Under the pieces are notes generated by a model. The model had not been told where the DNA came from and did no database searches. It saw only the letters and a list, made by a program, of their open reading frames with translations. Positions 1 through 7,637 of a DNA stretch of 15,778 nucleotides are shown here, piece by piece (the stretch's first letter is position 1; the number at the start of each line of letters is the position of its first letter). This DNA is from CANLBN01 sp047638515 (GTDB taxonomy: Bacteria > Pseudomonadota > Gammaproteobacteria > Pseudomonadales > Cellvibrionaceae). Location of the stretch: positions 1-15,778 of the forward strand of contig JBLIME010000034.1 of assembly GCA_047638515.1 (NCBI GenBank), read 5' to 3'. A program made the translations under genes and the position numbers.

Positions 1-1642
1 CTTTAAACTCCGCCATAATAGTCTCTTTTTCAAGCGCCTTCAGGCGCCCGTGAATTAAACCAACACGCAGTTCTGGCAGTTGTTGTTGTAAACTTACCGC
101 GGTGTCCTCAGCAGCCTCGGCAGAGAGGGTCTCAGATTGTTCGATAAGCGTGCACACCCAATATGCTTGGCGCTGCTGCATACAGGCATAACGAATGCGT
201 TCAATGATTTCGGGTCTACGTTTTTGACTAATCGCCACGGTCTCGATACCTTGTCGGCCTTTAGGCAACTCATCAATCACCGAGTAGTCGAGATCTGCGT
301 AGGCGCTCATTGCTAGGGTCCTAGGGATGGGTGTCGCAGTCATAATTAATTGATGGGGTATGCCCGCATGATTGATGCCCTTATCGCGAAGTCCCATGCG
401 CTGTTGCACACCGAAGCGGTGCTGCTCGTCGATAATAACGAGTGCTAAACGATTAAAGCTCACACTTTCTTGAAACAACGCATGGGTACCCACCACCATT
501 TGTGCGCTACCGTCGCCAATTGCGGCGAGTTGTTGACGTCGCAGACCCACTTTTTGTTTGCCGCTCAGGGAGACGACCTTTATGCCTAAAGGCGCAAACC
601 AGCCTTCAAAACAAGCTCGGTGCTGCTCGGTTAAAATATCAGTGGGTGCCATCAGCGCAACTTGCTTATTGGCACTGATCGCAATAAGGGCCGCCATTGC
701 TGCAACGATCGTTTTACCAGAACCCACATCACCTTGAAGTAGTCGCATCATGGGCGTACTTTTTATCAAGTCGTCGCTAATTTCTTTGCCGACGCGCTGC
801 TGCGCGCCGGTTAAGGTATAGGGCAGCGACTGTATGAATGCTACTTGATAGCTTTTGCTAGGGTGGGATAGGTCTATTCCCTGTTGGGTTAAGCGCTGCT
901 CGCGCAGCCGTAATAAGCTCAATTGATAGGCGGTTAACTCCTCGATGATCAGCTCTTGCTGATAACGATGCTCACCCTCTATCAACTCGTCGGTATTTAT
1001 ATTGCTAGGGGGAAAATGCAAAAAGTGCAGTTTTTCCAGTAGGCTTTTATCTCCGAGACGAGGATGGCTTAAAGAGCCAGCAGGCGGTGCCAAGTTTGGC
1101 AACATACCCGATTGCACAAGACCAAAAGCCTGTTTGATCAATTGGCGTAGTCGCGGCTGCGTAATACCGTCGGTCGTGTGGTAAGCCGGTGTCAAGGTTT
1201 GCTCGAGTGGCCCAATAGTGTCACTAAATAGCTGGTACTCAGGGTGGTACATTTCAAGCCCCGAGGAGCCTGAGCGCACATCGCCAAAGCAGCGGATAGT
1301 ATGGCCTTGAACAAACACATTCTTTTGCGACGCGGAAAAATGATAAAAACGTAAATTGATGGAGCCACTGGTATCTTGCACGCGACACACCAAGCTTCGA
1401 CGCTTGCCATAAACCACGTTAGTGCTGCGAATTTGGCCTTGGATCACGGCGCTTTGGCCAGGATGCAGCTGCCCCAGAGGCGTTATGCGAGTTCTATCAA
1501 CATAGCGATAGGGCAGGTGGAAGAGTAAATCTTGCAGAGAGAGGATGCCGAGCTTTTCAAGTCGCAGTGCCAACTGCTTCCCCACGCCCTTTAGACGGGT
1601 GACCGCTTGTTGATGAGCGAAGGTTTGTGTTGTTTCAACCAC
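1..1642 (-). CDS. recG: ATP-dependent DNA helicase RecG (3' end cut by window edge)
   Basis: RecG is a monomeric superfamily 2 helicase that remodels stalled replication forks and Holliday junctions. Reading from 1642 downwards, 547 codons are open to the window edge; the family is about 690 residues, so motifs V-VI and the C-terminus lie outside. The N-terminus carries the wedge-domain opening (LKGVGKQLALRLEKLGI, then LLFHLPYRYVDRT). The Walker A motif GDVGSGKT is at residues 304-311, followed by ALMAPTDILTEQH; the Walker B box DEQH is at 405-408 and TATPIPRTLAMSAYADLD follows. The visible end reads GLIHGRLKALEKETIMAEFK. All of this closely matches E. coli RecG. The start is a GTG at 1642-1640 with GAGG ten bases upstream; a second in-frame GTG at 1651-1649 is possible but has GAGG only one base away, and a stop lies just before it. 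oxyR lies upstream on the same strand, as in Pseudomonas. Confidence 0.96.
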   Translation of the reverse strand, partial: MVETTQTFAHQQAVTRLKGVGKQLALRLEKLGILSLQDLLFHLPYRYVDRTRITPLGQLHPGQSAVIQGQIRSTNVVYGKRRSLVCRVQDTSGSINLRFYHFSASQKNVFVQGHTIRCFGDVRSGSSGLEMYHPEYQLFSDTIGPLEQTLTPAYHTTDGITQPRLRQLIKQAFGLVQSGMLPNLAPPAGSLSHPRLGDKSLLEKLHFLHFPPSNINTDELIEGEHRYQQELIIEELTAYQLSLLRLREQRLTQQGIDLSHPSKSYQVAFIQSLPYTLTGAQQRVGKEISDDLIKSTPMMRLLQGDVGSGKTIVAAMAALIAISANKQVALMAPTDILTEQHRACFEGWFAPLGIKVVSLSGKQKVGLRRQQLAAIGDGSAQMVVGTHALFQESVSFNRLALVIIDEQHRFGVQQRMGLRDKGINHAGIPHQLIMTATPIPRTLAMSAYADLDYSVIDELPKGRQGIETVAISQKRRPEIIERIRYACMQQRQAYWVCTLIEQSETLSAEAAEDTAVSLQQQLPELRVGLIHGRLKALEKETIMAEFK

Positions 1643-1990
1643 GTTTGTCACGCCTCAATAACGACGCGTTGAGTTAACATTTGCATTTGACGCCTTTATG
1701 AATAAAGAGCACTTAAGCCCAAAGTACCTAAGCACGACATCAGAATATTCTTGAGTCGTATGCACAATAAAACATGCTGCGAGTTGGCAACAAGTGTTGT
1801 TTTGAGGTGCTATGTTAAGCACTAATATTAACCGCTAATATTGGCCATGAATACCAACCATCAATATTAACTACCCGTATTAACCGCTAATATTAATCAC
1901 CCGTGTTAATCGCCGATATCAACCACTGATATCAGCCACCACTATCAGCCACCCCTATCGACCACCCCTATTAACCAGTAATGGCGACGA
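1643..1990. other. oxyR-recG intergenic spacer
   Basis: This 348-base gap lies between the oxyR stop codon and the recG start. No gene-like reading frame is seen. Its oxyR-proximal half is the 13-bp tandem repeat listed separately. The recG-proximal half (1643-1814) is ordinary-looking sequence in which I found no convincing promoter for recG on the minus strand and no hairpin followed by a T-run, so it cannot be told from sequence whether recG is read through from oxyR. Confidence 0.6.
1815..1983. repeat. degenerate 13-bp tandem repeat (minisatellite), about 12-13 copies
   Basis: Cutting the plus strand into 13-base units from 1815 gives twelve aligned copies and a partial thirteenth. Examples are TTAACCGCTAATA at 1828-1840 and again, identical, at 1880-1892; TCAACCACTGATA at 1919-1931; TCAGCCACCCCTA at 1945-1957; and TCGACCACCCCTA at 1958-1970. 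The approximate consensus is TYAACCACYAATA. The T at unit position 12 is present in all twelve copies, the A at position 13 in eleven. Copies 10-12, nearest oxyR, are most alike and drift towards a C-rich version, suggesting recent duplication at that end. The period is not a multiple of three and stops interrupt the frames, so it is non-coding. The array ends 8 bases from the oxyR stop codon. Confidence 0.85.
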
Positions 1991-2896
1991 CTACTGAGAG
2001 GTTTTTTGACCTTTTAATATAGCTTCGCGCAGTGCATCGACCGCCTTGTGTCTCGGAAAGCTTGCACGCCATGCTAGTGCAACGGTGCGCGTTGCATTCG
2101 TGTCAGCGAGGGGTCGAATAACAAGGGCATCCTCTTTATAACGGCTGATGGCAGCCGATTTGGGAAGTACCGTAATACCGATGCCAGAGGCCACCATATG
2201 ACGCAAGGTCTCAAGAGAGCTACCTTCGGCAGTCGCGGTAACGTCGGTTGATGACTTGTTGAGAATACTTGGGCAGGCCTCGATAATCTGGTCGCGAAAA
2301 CAATGGCCAGGACCTAACAGCATGACATTTTCATCGGCGAGGTCAGCCGAGCTGATACTCTCTTGCTGAGCGAGTCGATGCTTAGCCGGTAGCGATACCA
2401 CAAAAGGTTCTTCATACAGCTTTTGTGTGACAACATCGGCCTCGGTGAAGGGTAGTGCCACAATAATGACATCTAAATCACCTTTGCGTAAGCGCTGACG
2501 TAAGGTTGCGGTGTAGCCCTCTTCAACGTAAAGCGGCATATTGGGCGCCAGAACTTGGAGGTGGGGGATAAACGTTGGAAATAGATAGGGTCCGATAGTG
2601 AAAATAGCCCCCACTTTAAGTGGGCTGCCCAGCTGGTCTTTGCCCATGATAGCGATGTCTTTAATCATCGAGGCTTGCTCTAGTACTCGTTGAGCTTGTG
2701 CGACAATCTTTTCGCCCATGGGGGTGGCGCTGACGCGAGTTTTAGAGCGTTCAAACAGAGCGATGTCGAGCTCGTCTTCTAATTTTTTTACGGCAACGCT
2801 GAGTGTTGGTTGCGATACATTGCAGCGATCAGCAGCGCGTCCAAAGTGCTCCTCTTGGGAGAGCGTAACGATATAACGCAATTCTGTTAAAGTCAT
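1991..2896 (-). CDS. oxyR: LysR-family peroxide sensor and transcription regulator OxyR
   Basis: OxyR senses hydrogen peroxide by forming an intramolecular disulfide and then activates antioxidant genes. The 301-residue protein has a LysR-type winged helix-turn-helix at about residues 1-60 (LRYIVTLSQEEHFGRAAD, VSQPTLSVAVKKLEDEL) followed by the effector domain. The two redox cysteines are present: C199 in GHCFRDQ and C208, the same numbers and spacing as in E. coli OxyR, which separates it from generic LysR regulators. SSLETLRHMVASGIGITVLP is another OxyR-typical stretch. It is divergent from recQ, so the shared 330-base gap is the place to look for autoregulation. recG follows 348 bases downstream on the same strand. 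The start is the ATG at 2896-2894, fixed by alignment with the family N-terminus. Confidence is high. Confidence 0.95.
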   Translation of the reverse strand: MTLTELRYIVTLSQEEHFGRAADRCNVSQPTLSVAVKKLEDELDIALFERSKTRVSATPMGEKIVAQAQRVLEQASMIKDIAIMGKDQLGSPLKVGAIFTIGPYLFPTFIPHLQVLAPNMPLYVEEGYTATLRQRLRKGDLDVIIVALPFTEADVVTQKLYEEPFVVSLPAKHRLAQQESISSADLADENVMLLGPGHCFRDQIIEACPSILNKSSTDVTATAEGSSLETLRHMVASGIGITVLPKSAAISRYKEDALVIRPLADTNATRTVALAWRASFPRHKAVDALREAILKGQKTSQ

Positions 2897-3093
2897 AAGT
2901 CTTCAATATCCAGTATCAGGTATGTGATCATTTTGGGGGCTTATTGCGCAGAAAAATCGTCATCATAGTTTTTATCAATTGATGTCGCGAGCTTTATCTT
3001 CTAATAAGTTATCAGTTTTGTAAAGCTAGATTAAGCCTGAGAGCCGATATGAGTGTATTATGCGAAGCGGGTCAACTGTCTAGCGTCCCAAGG

Positions 3094-3119
3094 GCATTTA
3101 TGCTGGCTTAGATAAATGC
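3094..3119. repeat. inverted repeat with 8-bp arms upstream of recQ
   Basis: GCATTTAT at 3094-3101 is exactly complementary to ATAAATGC at 3112-3119, with 10 bases between. It lies just upstream of the predicted recQ -35 element. The first long T-run begins about 13 bases beyond the second arm, too far for a classical terminator, so an operator-type protein site is the more natural reading. No known regulator motif is recognised. Confidence 0.5.
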
Positions 3120-3128
3120 TCACTAGGA

Positions 3129-3156
3129 TTGTTATTTTTTATGAACACCATAAAAT
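3129..3156 (+). promoter_or_regulatory. predicted sigma-70 promoter of recQ
   Basis: TTGTTA at 3129-3134 and TAAAAT at 3151-3156 are separated by 16 bases and match the -35 and -10 consensus in four and five of six positions. Transcription would start near 3163, giving a leader of about 60 bases before the ATG at 3226. The -10 lies inside the left arm of the 3151-3226 inverted repeat. Confidence 0.45.
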
Positions 3157-3226
3157 AGGCACGCATTGGTGTTGACTGGTTAGCGTGTTGTTAGCCACCA
3201 CTAATTGCAAATGTGCCTATATTTTA
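3151..3226. repeat. inverted repeat linking recQ -10 region and start codon
   Basis: TAAAATAGGCAC at 3151-3162 pairs with GTGCCTATATTTTA at 3213-3226. The reverse complement of the right arm is the left arm with two extra bases (AT) inserted. The arms are 50 bases apart. The left arm contains the predicted -10 hexamer and the right arm ends on the A of the recQ ATG. Because the left arm precedes the expected transcription start, this is more likely a DNA-level signal than an RNA hairpin. Confidence 0.5.
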
Positions 3227-5355
3227 TGTCCCCAAGCCTTGAAGTTTTAAAAACAACCTTTGGTTTCGATGCCTTTCGCGGCGAGCAGCGCGCCATCATC
3301 GACGGCCTCATCGATGGCGATGATGCGTTAGTAATCATGCCTACAGGGGGCGGTAAATCACTGTGTTATCAGGTGCCATCAATGGTGCGTGCTGGCTGCG
3401 GCGTCATAGTGTCACCGCTCATTGCGCTAATGCAAGATCAAGTTGATGCACTCAATGAGCTCGGTGTCCGCGGTCATTATTTAAACTCGACGCAAACCAG
3501 TGCACAGGTCAATGAGATTGAGCGGGCGTTAAAAAATAATGAACTCGATTTGTTGTACATTGCACCCGAGCGCTTAAACCAACCCAGGACCATACACCTA
3601 CTCCAGCAATGCCAGATCGCCTTATTTGCGATTGATGAGGCCCATTGTGTGTCGCAGTGGGGACATGACTTTCGCGCTGATTATTTAAAGTTGGGCCTGC
3701 TAGCCCAGTATTTTCCAGATATTCCTCGCATTGCCCTAACGGCAACTGCAGACGCGCGCACACAATATGAAATTTGTGAGCGCTTGGGCCTGCACGCGGC
3801 TAAAAAATATATTGCAGGCTTTGATCGTCCAAATATTCGCTATCGGATCAGCTTAAAAAATCAGCCTAAACAACAATTATTGCGGTTTTTGTCCAATGAG
3901 CACGCAAACGATTCAGGTATTGTTTATTGCTTGTCACGTAAAAAAACAGAAGCCACCGCCGAGTGGCTCAGCGACCAAGGCTTTAATGCGTTGCCTTATC
4001 ATGCGGGTTTGCCCAGCGATGTCCGTGCCTATCATCTAAAGCGTTTTTTGCGCGAAGATAATATTATCGTCGTGGCAACGATTGCCTTTGGCATGGGCAT
4101 TGACAAGCCAGATGTACGTTTTGTAGCACACCTAGATTTACCAAAAAGTATCGAGGCCTATTATCAAGAAACGGGTAGAGCTGGTCGCGACGGCGATGCC
4201 GCCGATGCATGGATGGTTTACGGTCTTGAGGACGTGATTAAATTACGCGAAATGTTAGCCCAGACGGTTGTCACCGAACAGAATGCTGAACATAAGCGAG
4301 TTGAAAATCAGAAATTAGAGGCGATGCTAGGTCTTTGTGAAATTACTAGTTGTCGTCGTCACGCGTTATTGCATTACTTTGGCGATGACTCGCCTCGCGC
4401 CTGTGGCAATTGCGACATGTGTCTGCAGCCCGCCGAGACTTGGGATGGAACGGAGGCCGCACGCAAAGCCATTAGCTGTGCCTATCGAACCGAGCAACGC
4501 TTCGGCGTAAGTCATCTAGTGGATGTCCTTCGCGGCGCTCAAACCGAAAGAATTAGTCAGTTTAAGCACAATCAATTGAGTGTTTATGGGATAGGCAGCG
4601 ATTTGGGCGCACAGCAATGGCGCTCGGTGTTCCGGCAGTTGATTGCCCGGGGATTTTTAACCGTAGATTTTAGTCAATATAATTCAATAAAATTGAGTGA
4701 AAACTGTCGACCACTGCTACAGGGCGATGAAACCATCGCGCTTAGGAAAGACCCTGTCGATAAACCGGCACTGCGCCACAATGCCTCGTCTAATAAGCAT
4801 CAGGGCGAATTATGGGAAGCTCTCAAGTTATGTCGCTCCGAGCTTGCACGTGTTCAAGAGGTGGCGCCTTATATTATTTTTCACGATACCACCCTAATGG
4901 AGATGGTAAAGCTTAGACCCGAGACACAATTACAGTTTGGTCGCCTGACCGGCGTGGGTGCCTCGAAGCAAGAAAAATATGCGACAGATTTTTTAGCGGT
5001 GATCAAAAATTACACTGATGAAAATAAAAAATCGTTATCCACTACAGTGTTGGAAACGCTGGTCTTATTTAAAGAGAAAAAGACCCTAGGAAATATTGCA
5101 CAGATAAGACAATTGACTGAGATGACTATCTACAACCATGCCAGTCAATTAATTAGAGAAGAGAAATTACGCTTAAAAGACGTCATTGATGTCGACAAAA
5201 AAACGCTTGAAATTATAGAGGCGTGTTTAATCGAACATGGGCTGACGGAGGCAGGTGGTCAACTTAAGCCAATATTTGAGGCCTTAAACGAAGAGTTTGA
5301 CTATGGTCTGTTGCGGTGCGTGTATATGAATTTAGTCGTCCGCTTAGCCGCCTAA
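3226..5355 (+). CDS. recQ: ATP-dependent DNA helicase RecQ with C-terminal HTH extension
   Basis: RecQ is a 3'-5' DNA helicase acting in recombinational repair and fork restart. From the ATG at 3226 the protein has 709 residues: motif I PTGGGKS at 39-45, DEAH at 137-140, LTATAD at 171-176, then ATIAFGMGIDKPDVRFV and YYQETGRAGRDG. The RQC zinc cysteines are C376, C393, C396 and C399 (CGNCDMC), followed by the winged helix (QRFG...VYGIG) and an HRDC domain at about 524-595. E. coli RecQ stops near there at about 610 residues; here roughly 110 more follow. The part TLGNIAQIRQLTEMTIYNHA looks like the HTH_40 domain found at the end of many bacterial RecQs. Earlier in-frame starts (TTG 3205, ATG 3211) exist; 3226 fits homologue N-termini best, but none has a clear Shine-Dalgarno. 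Probably co-transcribed with the next gene, 40 bases downstream. Confidence 0.95.
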   Translation: MSPSLEVLKTTFGFDAFRGEQRAIIDGLIDGDDALVIMPTGGGKSLCYQVPSMVRAGCGVIVSPLIALMQDQVDALNELGVRGHYLNSTQTSAQVNEIERALKNNELDLLYIAPERLNQPRTIHLLQQCQIALFAIDEAHCVSQWGHDFRADYLKLGLLAQYFPDIPRIALTATADARTQYEICERLGLHAAKKYIAGFDRPNIRYRISLKNQPKQQLLRFLSNEHANDSGIVYCLSRKKTEATAEWLSDQGFNALPYHAGLPSDVRAYHLKRFLREDNIIVVATIAFGMGIDKPDVRFVAHLDLPKSIEAYYQETGRAGRDGDAADAWMVYGLEDVIKLREMLAQTVVTEQNAEHKRVENQKLEAMLGLCEITSCRRHALLHYFGDDSPRACGNCDMCLQPAETWDGTEAARKAISCAYRTEQRFGVSHLVDVLRGAQTERISQFKHNQLSVYGIGSDLGAQQWRSVFRQLIARGFLTVDFSQYNSIKLSENCRPLLQGDETIALRKDPVDKPALRHNASSNKHQGELWEALKLCRSELARVQEVAPYIIFHDTTLMEMVKLRPETQLQFGRLTGVGASKQEKYATDFLAVIKNYTDENKKSLSTTVLETLVLFKEKKTLGNIAQIRQLTEMTIYNHASQLIREEKLRLKDVIDVDKKTLEIIEACLIEHGLTEAGGQLKPIFEALNEEFDYGLLRCVYMNLVVRLAA

Positions 5356-5395
5356 AAATAAAGTAGAGAGAACCGAGGGTACGAAAGCATAAATT

Positions 5396-6370
5396 ATGAC
5401 GTCAACAAACGAAAAGCAAAAATTACTGCTGTTAGGTTTTGGTGATATCGCCAAACGTCTCGCGAGCCATCTCCAGAAAAAAGGATTCGGTGATTATGAG
5501 ATTACGGGCATTCGTCGAAGTGTCGATAGCTATGCGGGCGTCCGGGTACGACAGGTAGATGCTAGCGATAATGCCGCAATGCTCGCCGTTACGCGCGAAA
5601 ATTTTGACGTAATTGTGATAACAATGACGCCTGACGAGATGAGCGATAGCGGCTACCAGCGAGCTTATGTAGAGCCGGTACAAACATTAATTACGGCCTT
5701 GCAAAAAAACACACTGAGCCCACAGCTCATTATATTTGTTTCGAGCTCCAGTGTTTACGGCCAGCACAATAATGAGTGGGTGAATGAGTGCTCAGAAACT
5801 TGTCCCACAAGTTTCAGCGGCAGGCGTCTATTGGAGGCCGAAAAGCTACTAATGAACAGCCCCTATACAAGTTCTATTGTGCGTTTTTCGGGTATTTATG
5901 GTGTCGGTCGGCAACGTTTAATCGAACAGGTGCGAGTCGGTAACGTCGCAAAAAAAGTACCTGTCACATACAGCAATCGAATTCACAGTGATGATTGTGC
6001 AGGAGTAATTGCGCACATCATGGCACGACACAAGCAGGCTCAAAATATTGATACGCTCTACTTAGCCACTGATTGTCAGCCGTCGGCCTTAGCCGACGTA
6101 AAACATTGGCTGGGGGTACAGTTAGGGCTTGTTAGTGATCATTTTACGTCTGAGTCGATAGATGTCGGAAGCGTCAATTTAAATACTGTTGACTCAAATA
6201 CTGTTGACTTTAATGCTGAAGATTCAAAACCGGTGAGCTTTAAGATAGGCGCAAAAACTTTAAGAGGCGGCAAACGTTGCTCCAATGAACGCCTACTCGC
6301 CAGCGGTTATCAATTCTTGTATCCGACCTTTAAAGAGGGTTATAAAATGGTGTTAGATAACTTAAAGTGA
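5396..6370 (+). CDS. YeeZ-like NAD(P)-binding SDR family protein
   Basis: The 324-residue product resembles the atypical extended short-chain dehydrogenase/epimerase group that includes E. coli YeeZ; the substrate is unknown. The dinucleotide-binding loop is GFGDIA at 14-19 after a beta strand (LLLLGFGD), with TGIRR at 38-42 closing the second strand. Further family features are FVSSSSVYG at 114-122, RRLLEAEKLL at 143-152 where a classical SDR would have YxxxK, VRFSGIYGVGR at 162-172, NRIHSDDCAGV at 194-204 and a C-terminal KRCSNERLLASGYQFLYP. The lack of YxxxK makes ordinary dehydrogenase chemistry uncertain. A pentapeptide repeat lies at 260-284 (separate entry). It starts 40 bases after recQ with no terminator between, so co-transcription is likely. 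It converges with hemY across 31 bases. The start is the ATG at 5396; no strong ribosome-binding site is seen. Confidence 0.85.
   Translation: MTSTNEKQKLLLLGFGDIAKRLASHLQKKGFGDYEITGIRRSVDSYAGVRVRQVDASDNAAMLAVTRENFDVIVITMTPDEMSDSGYQRAYVEPVQTLITALQKNTLSPQLIIFVSSSSVYGQHNNEWVNECSETCPTSFSGRRLLEAEKLLMNSPYTSSIVRFSGIYGVGRQRLIEQVRVGNVAKKVPVTYSNRIHSDDCAGVIAHIMARHKQAQNIDTLYLATDCQPSALADVKHWLGVQLGLVSDHFTSESIDVGSVNLNTVDSNTVDFNAEDSKPVSFKIGAKTLRGGKRCSNERLLASGYQFLYPTFKEGYKMVLDNLK
6173..6247 (+). repeat. in-frame 15-bp tandem repeat within the SDR gene
   Basis: Five consecutive 15-base units start at 6173, 6188, 6203, 6218 and 6233 and encode VNLNT, VDSNT, VDFNA, EDSKP and VSFKI. The first three are clearly related (for example GTTGACTCAAATACT); the last two are degenerate. 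The block sits in a surface-like linker between the NAD-binding core and the conserved C-terminal KRCSNERLLASGY segment. Confidence 0.6.
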
Positions 6371-6401
6371 CTTCGCACTCGTTAACCTATAAGCATTGCG
6401 G

Positions 6402-7637
6402 CTATTTATAATAGTTACCTTCAATTAATACTTTAGAATTTTGCATGAGGCCAAGTTTATAATAGGCATGGCTCCTATCGTGTTCATTCATATAGTCTAG
6501 CAGGCGGGCAAGCTCCGCAAATGTATCTGTCCGCGGTTGAAGCTTTATACTTTGCTCAAAAAAATCGATAGCGCGACCCCACTGTTGATTTTGAATACAG
6601 TGTCTACCTACCGCTAATAACAATTGTGCACAATCCGCATGCTTGGGCAGCCACTTTTCCGCAGCTTGCAAGGGCCGCTTCTTATCGATGCAGCGCAATA
6701 GTCCGTATAAATCTATCCATCGATTAAACCAGTATTTTGTTAGTGCGCTCGACAAACATTTTTCTGCACTATCGTGTTCAGCTAGCGCCATTAGCTGCGA
6801 GGCGTACAGACACAAAACGTCCTCTGTATACTGAATTTTAGTTGGGATCTCCGCCCATGTTTTATTAAGTGCCGCTTTTTTTTCATCGACGGGTAAACTA
6901 TTCAGCTTTTTGATTTGTTCGTTCAATTGAGAGCGGTATAAATTCAGCTCAACCTCGAGCAGCTTATCAGCGGAGATAGTATTATTTTTAGACAGTAGTG
7001 GCAGTAGTTTTTTGAGTTCGTTCCAATCTTTTAATTGAGTATAAACTTGTAGACGTAAATTAAGGACAACAGGATGTTCTGCACGGATACTTGACGCCCG
7101 TGCGAGTGTCGCTAAGGTTTGCTCGTATTGTCCATTGCAAAATTGCATGCGCGCCTGAGTTAATGCGATAGCAAGACCGCCTCTGTTAGTGCTGGTCTCA
7201 GCCTTATGTAAAAGCTCTAATGCCCCCTGTTCATCGCCTAGCTCGTAGGCGCTGCGTGCTGCCGCTAGGTAATTAATAGTCGGCGCTTTAACTTTGCCTG
7301 CAGACTGAGTTAATTTTTTTCGGGCCAGCGTCCAATTTTCCTCAATAAAATCAATTAAACCATCAACTGTTTTTGCTTGAGCTTTTTCATCGCCGACACC
7401 GAATATTTTTTGTTTGGTCGCTATGACACTATTAAAGCTGCCGCGGAGTGTTGTCAATACTAACCACATTAAAAAAGTAATAGAAAAAATAATGAGAAGA
7501 GAGAACCACAGATTCATCTCGATACTGGTTTTATTCCAAACAATTAATAGGTAGCTACTGCCGCCTTCTTCGAGAACCTGATAAGTAATCGAGCCTATAA
7601 TTAAGAAAGTACAAAAAAAAAGTAAACCTCGAATCAT
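6402..7637 (-). CDS. hemY: HemY-type inner-membrane TPR protein (haem biosynthesis operon)
   Basis: This is the proteobacterial HemY, not the unrelated protoporphyrinogen oxidase of the same name in Gram-positives. The exact biochemical role is unsettled; it is always linked to the lower tetrapyrrole pathway. The 411-residue protein has two membrane segments (about residues 4-21 and 42-65) framing the HemY_N domain, then a long helical region with TPR-like repeats. Examples are YLAAARSAYELGDEQGALEL, then LLLAVGRHCIQNQQWGRAI, and FAELARLLDYMNEHDRSHAY. Length and layout match E. coli HemY. Its ATG overlaps the hemX stop in an ATGA at 7634-7637, implying translational coupling. It is last in the operon and converges with the SDR gene 31 bases away; no clear terminator is visible between them. 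Confidence 0.92.
   Translation of the reverse strand: MIRGLLFFCTFLIIGSITYQVLEEGGSSYLLIVWNKTSIEMNLWFSLLIIFSITFLMWLVLTTLRGSFNSVIATKQKIFGVGDEKAQAKTVDGLIDFIEENWTLARKKLTQSAGKVKAPTINYLAAARSAYELGDEQGALELLHKAETSTNRGGLAIALTQARMQFCNGQYEQTLATLARASSIRAEHPVVLNLRLQVYTQLKDWNELKKLLPLLSKNNTISADKLLEVELNLYRSQLNEQIKKLNSLPVDEKKAALNKTWAEIPTKIQYTEDVLCLYASQLMALAEHDSAEKCLSSALTKYWFNRWIDLYGLLRCIDKKRPLQAAEKWLPKHADCAQLLLAVGRHCIQNQQWGRAIDFFEQSIKLQPRTDTFAELARLLDYMNEHDRSHAYYKLGLMQNSKVLIEGNYYK

Larger units (their letters stand above)
2897..3225. promoter_or_regulatory. oxyR/recQ divergent control region
   Basis: This stretch separates the start codons of two divergent genes and must hold both promoters unless they are very remote. 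The recQ side has a readable sigma-70-like promoter and two inverted repeats (listed separately). On the oxyR side the minus strand has a TTTACA hexamer but no good -10 at the right distance. A full four-part OxyR site (ATAG-N7-CTAT twice) is not evident; only a half-like ATAGTTTTTATCAAT at 2965-2979, overlapping the short palindrome ATCAATTGAT at 2974-2983, is seen. OxyR autoregulation is therefore a family-based expectation, not something shown here. Confidence 0.55.

Noticed and set aside
1192..1410. A 72-codon minus-strand open frame inside recG
   Set aside because: It is an out-of-frame shadow of recG, whose reading frame is continuous and highly conserved through this stretch.
1815..1983. 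CRISPR array or plasmid-type iterons
   Set aside because: The 13-base units are contiguous with no spacers, and there is no cas gene, rep gene or other replication gene nearby.
2965..2983. OxyR binding site in the oxyR upstream region
   Set aside because: Only one half-like element (ATAGTTTTTATCAAT) beside a short palindrome is seen; the four-part spaced motif is absent, so it is not listed as a site.
6403..6416. Terminator between the converging SDR gene and hemY
   Set aside because: CTATT/AATAG is a tiny AT-only stem lying at the very end of the hemY coding region with no T-run; too weak to call.
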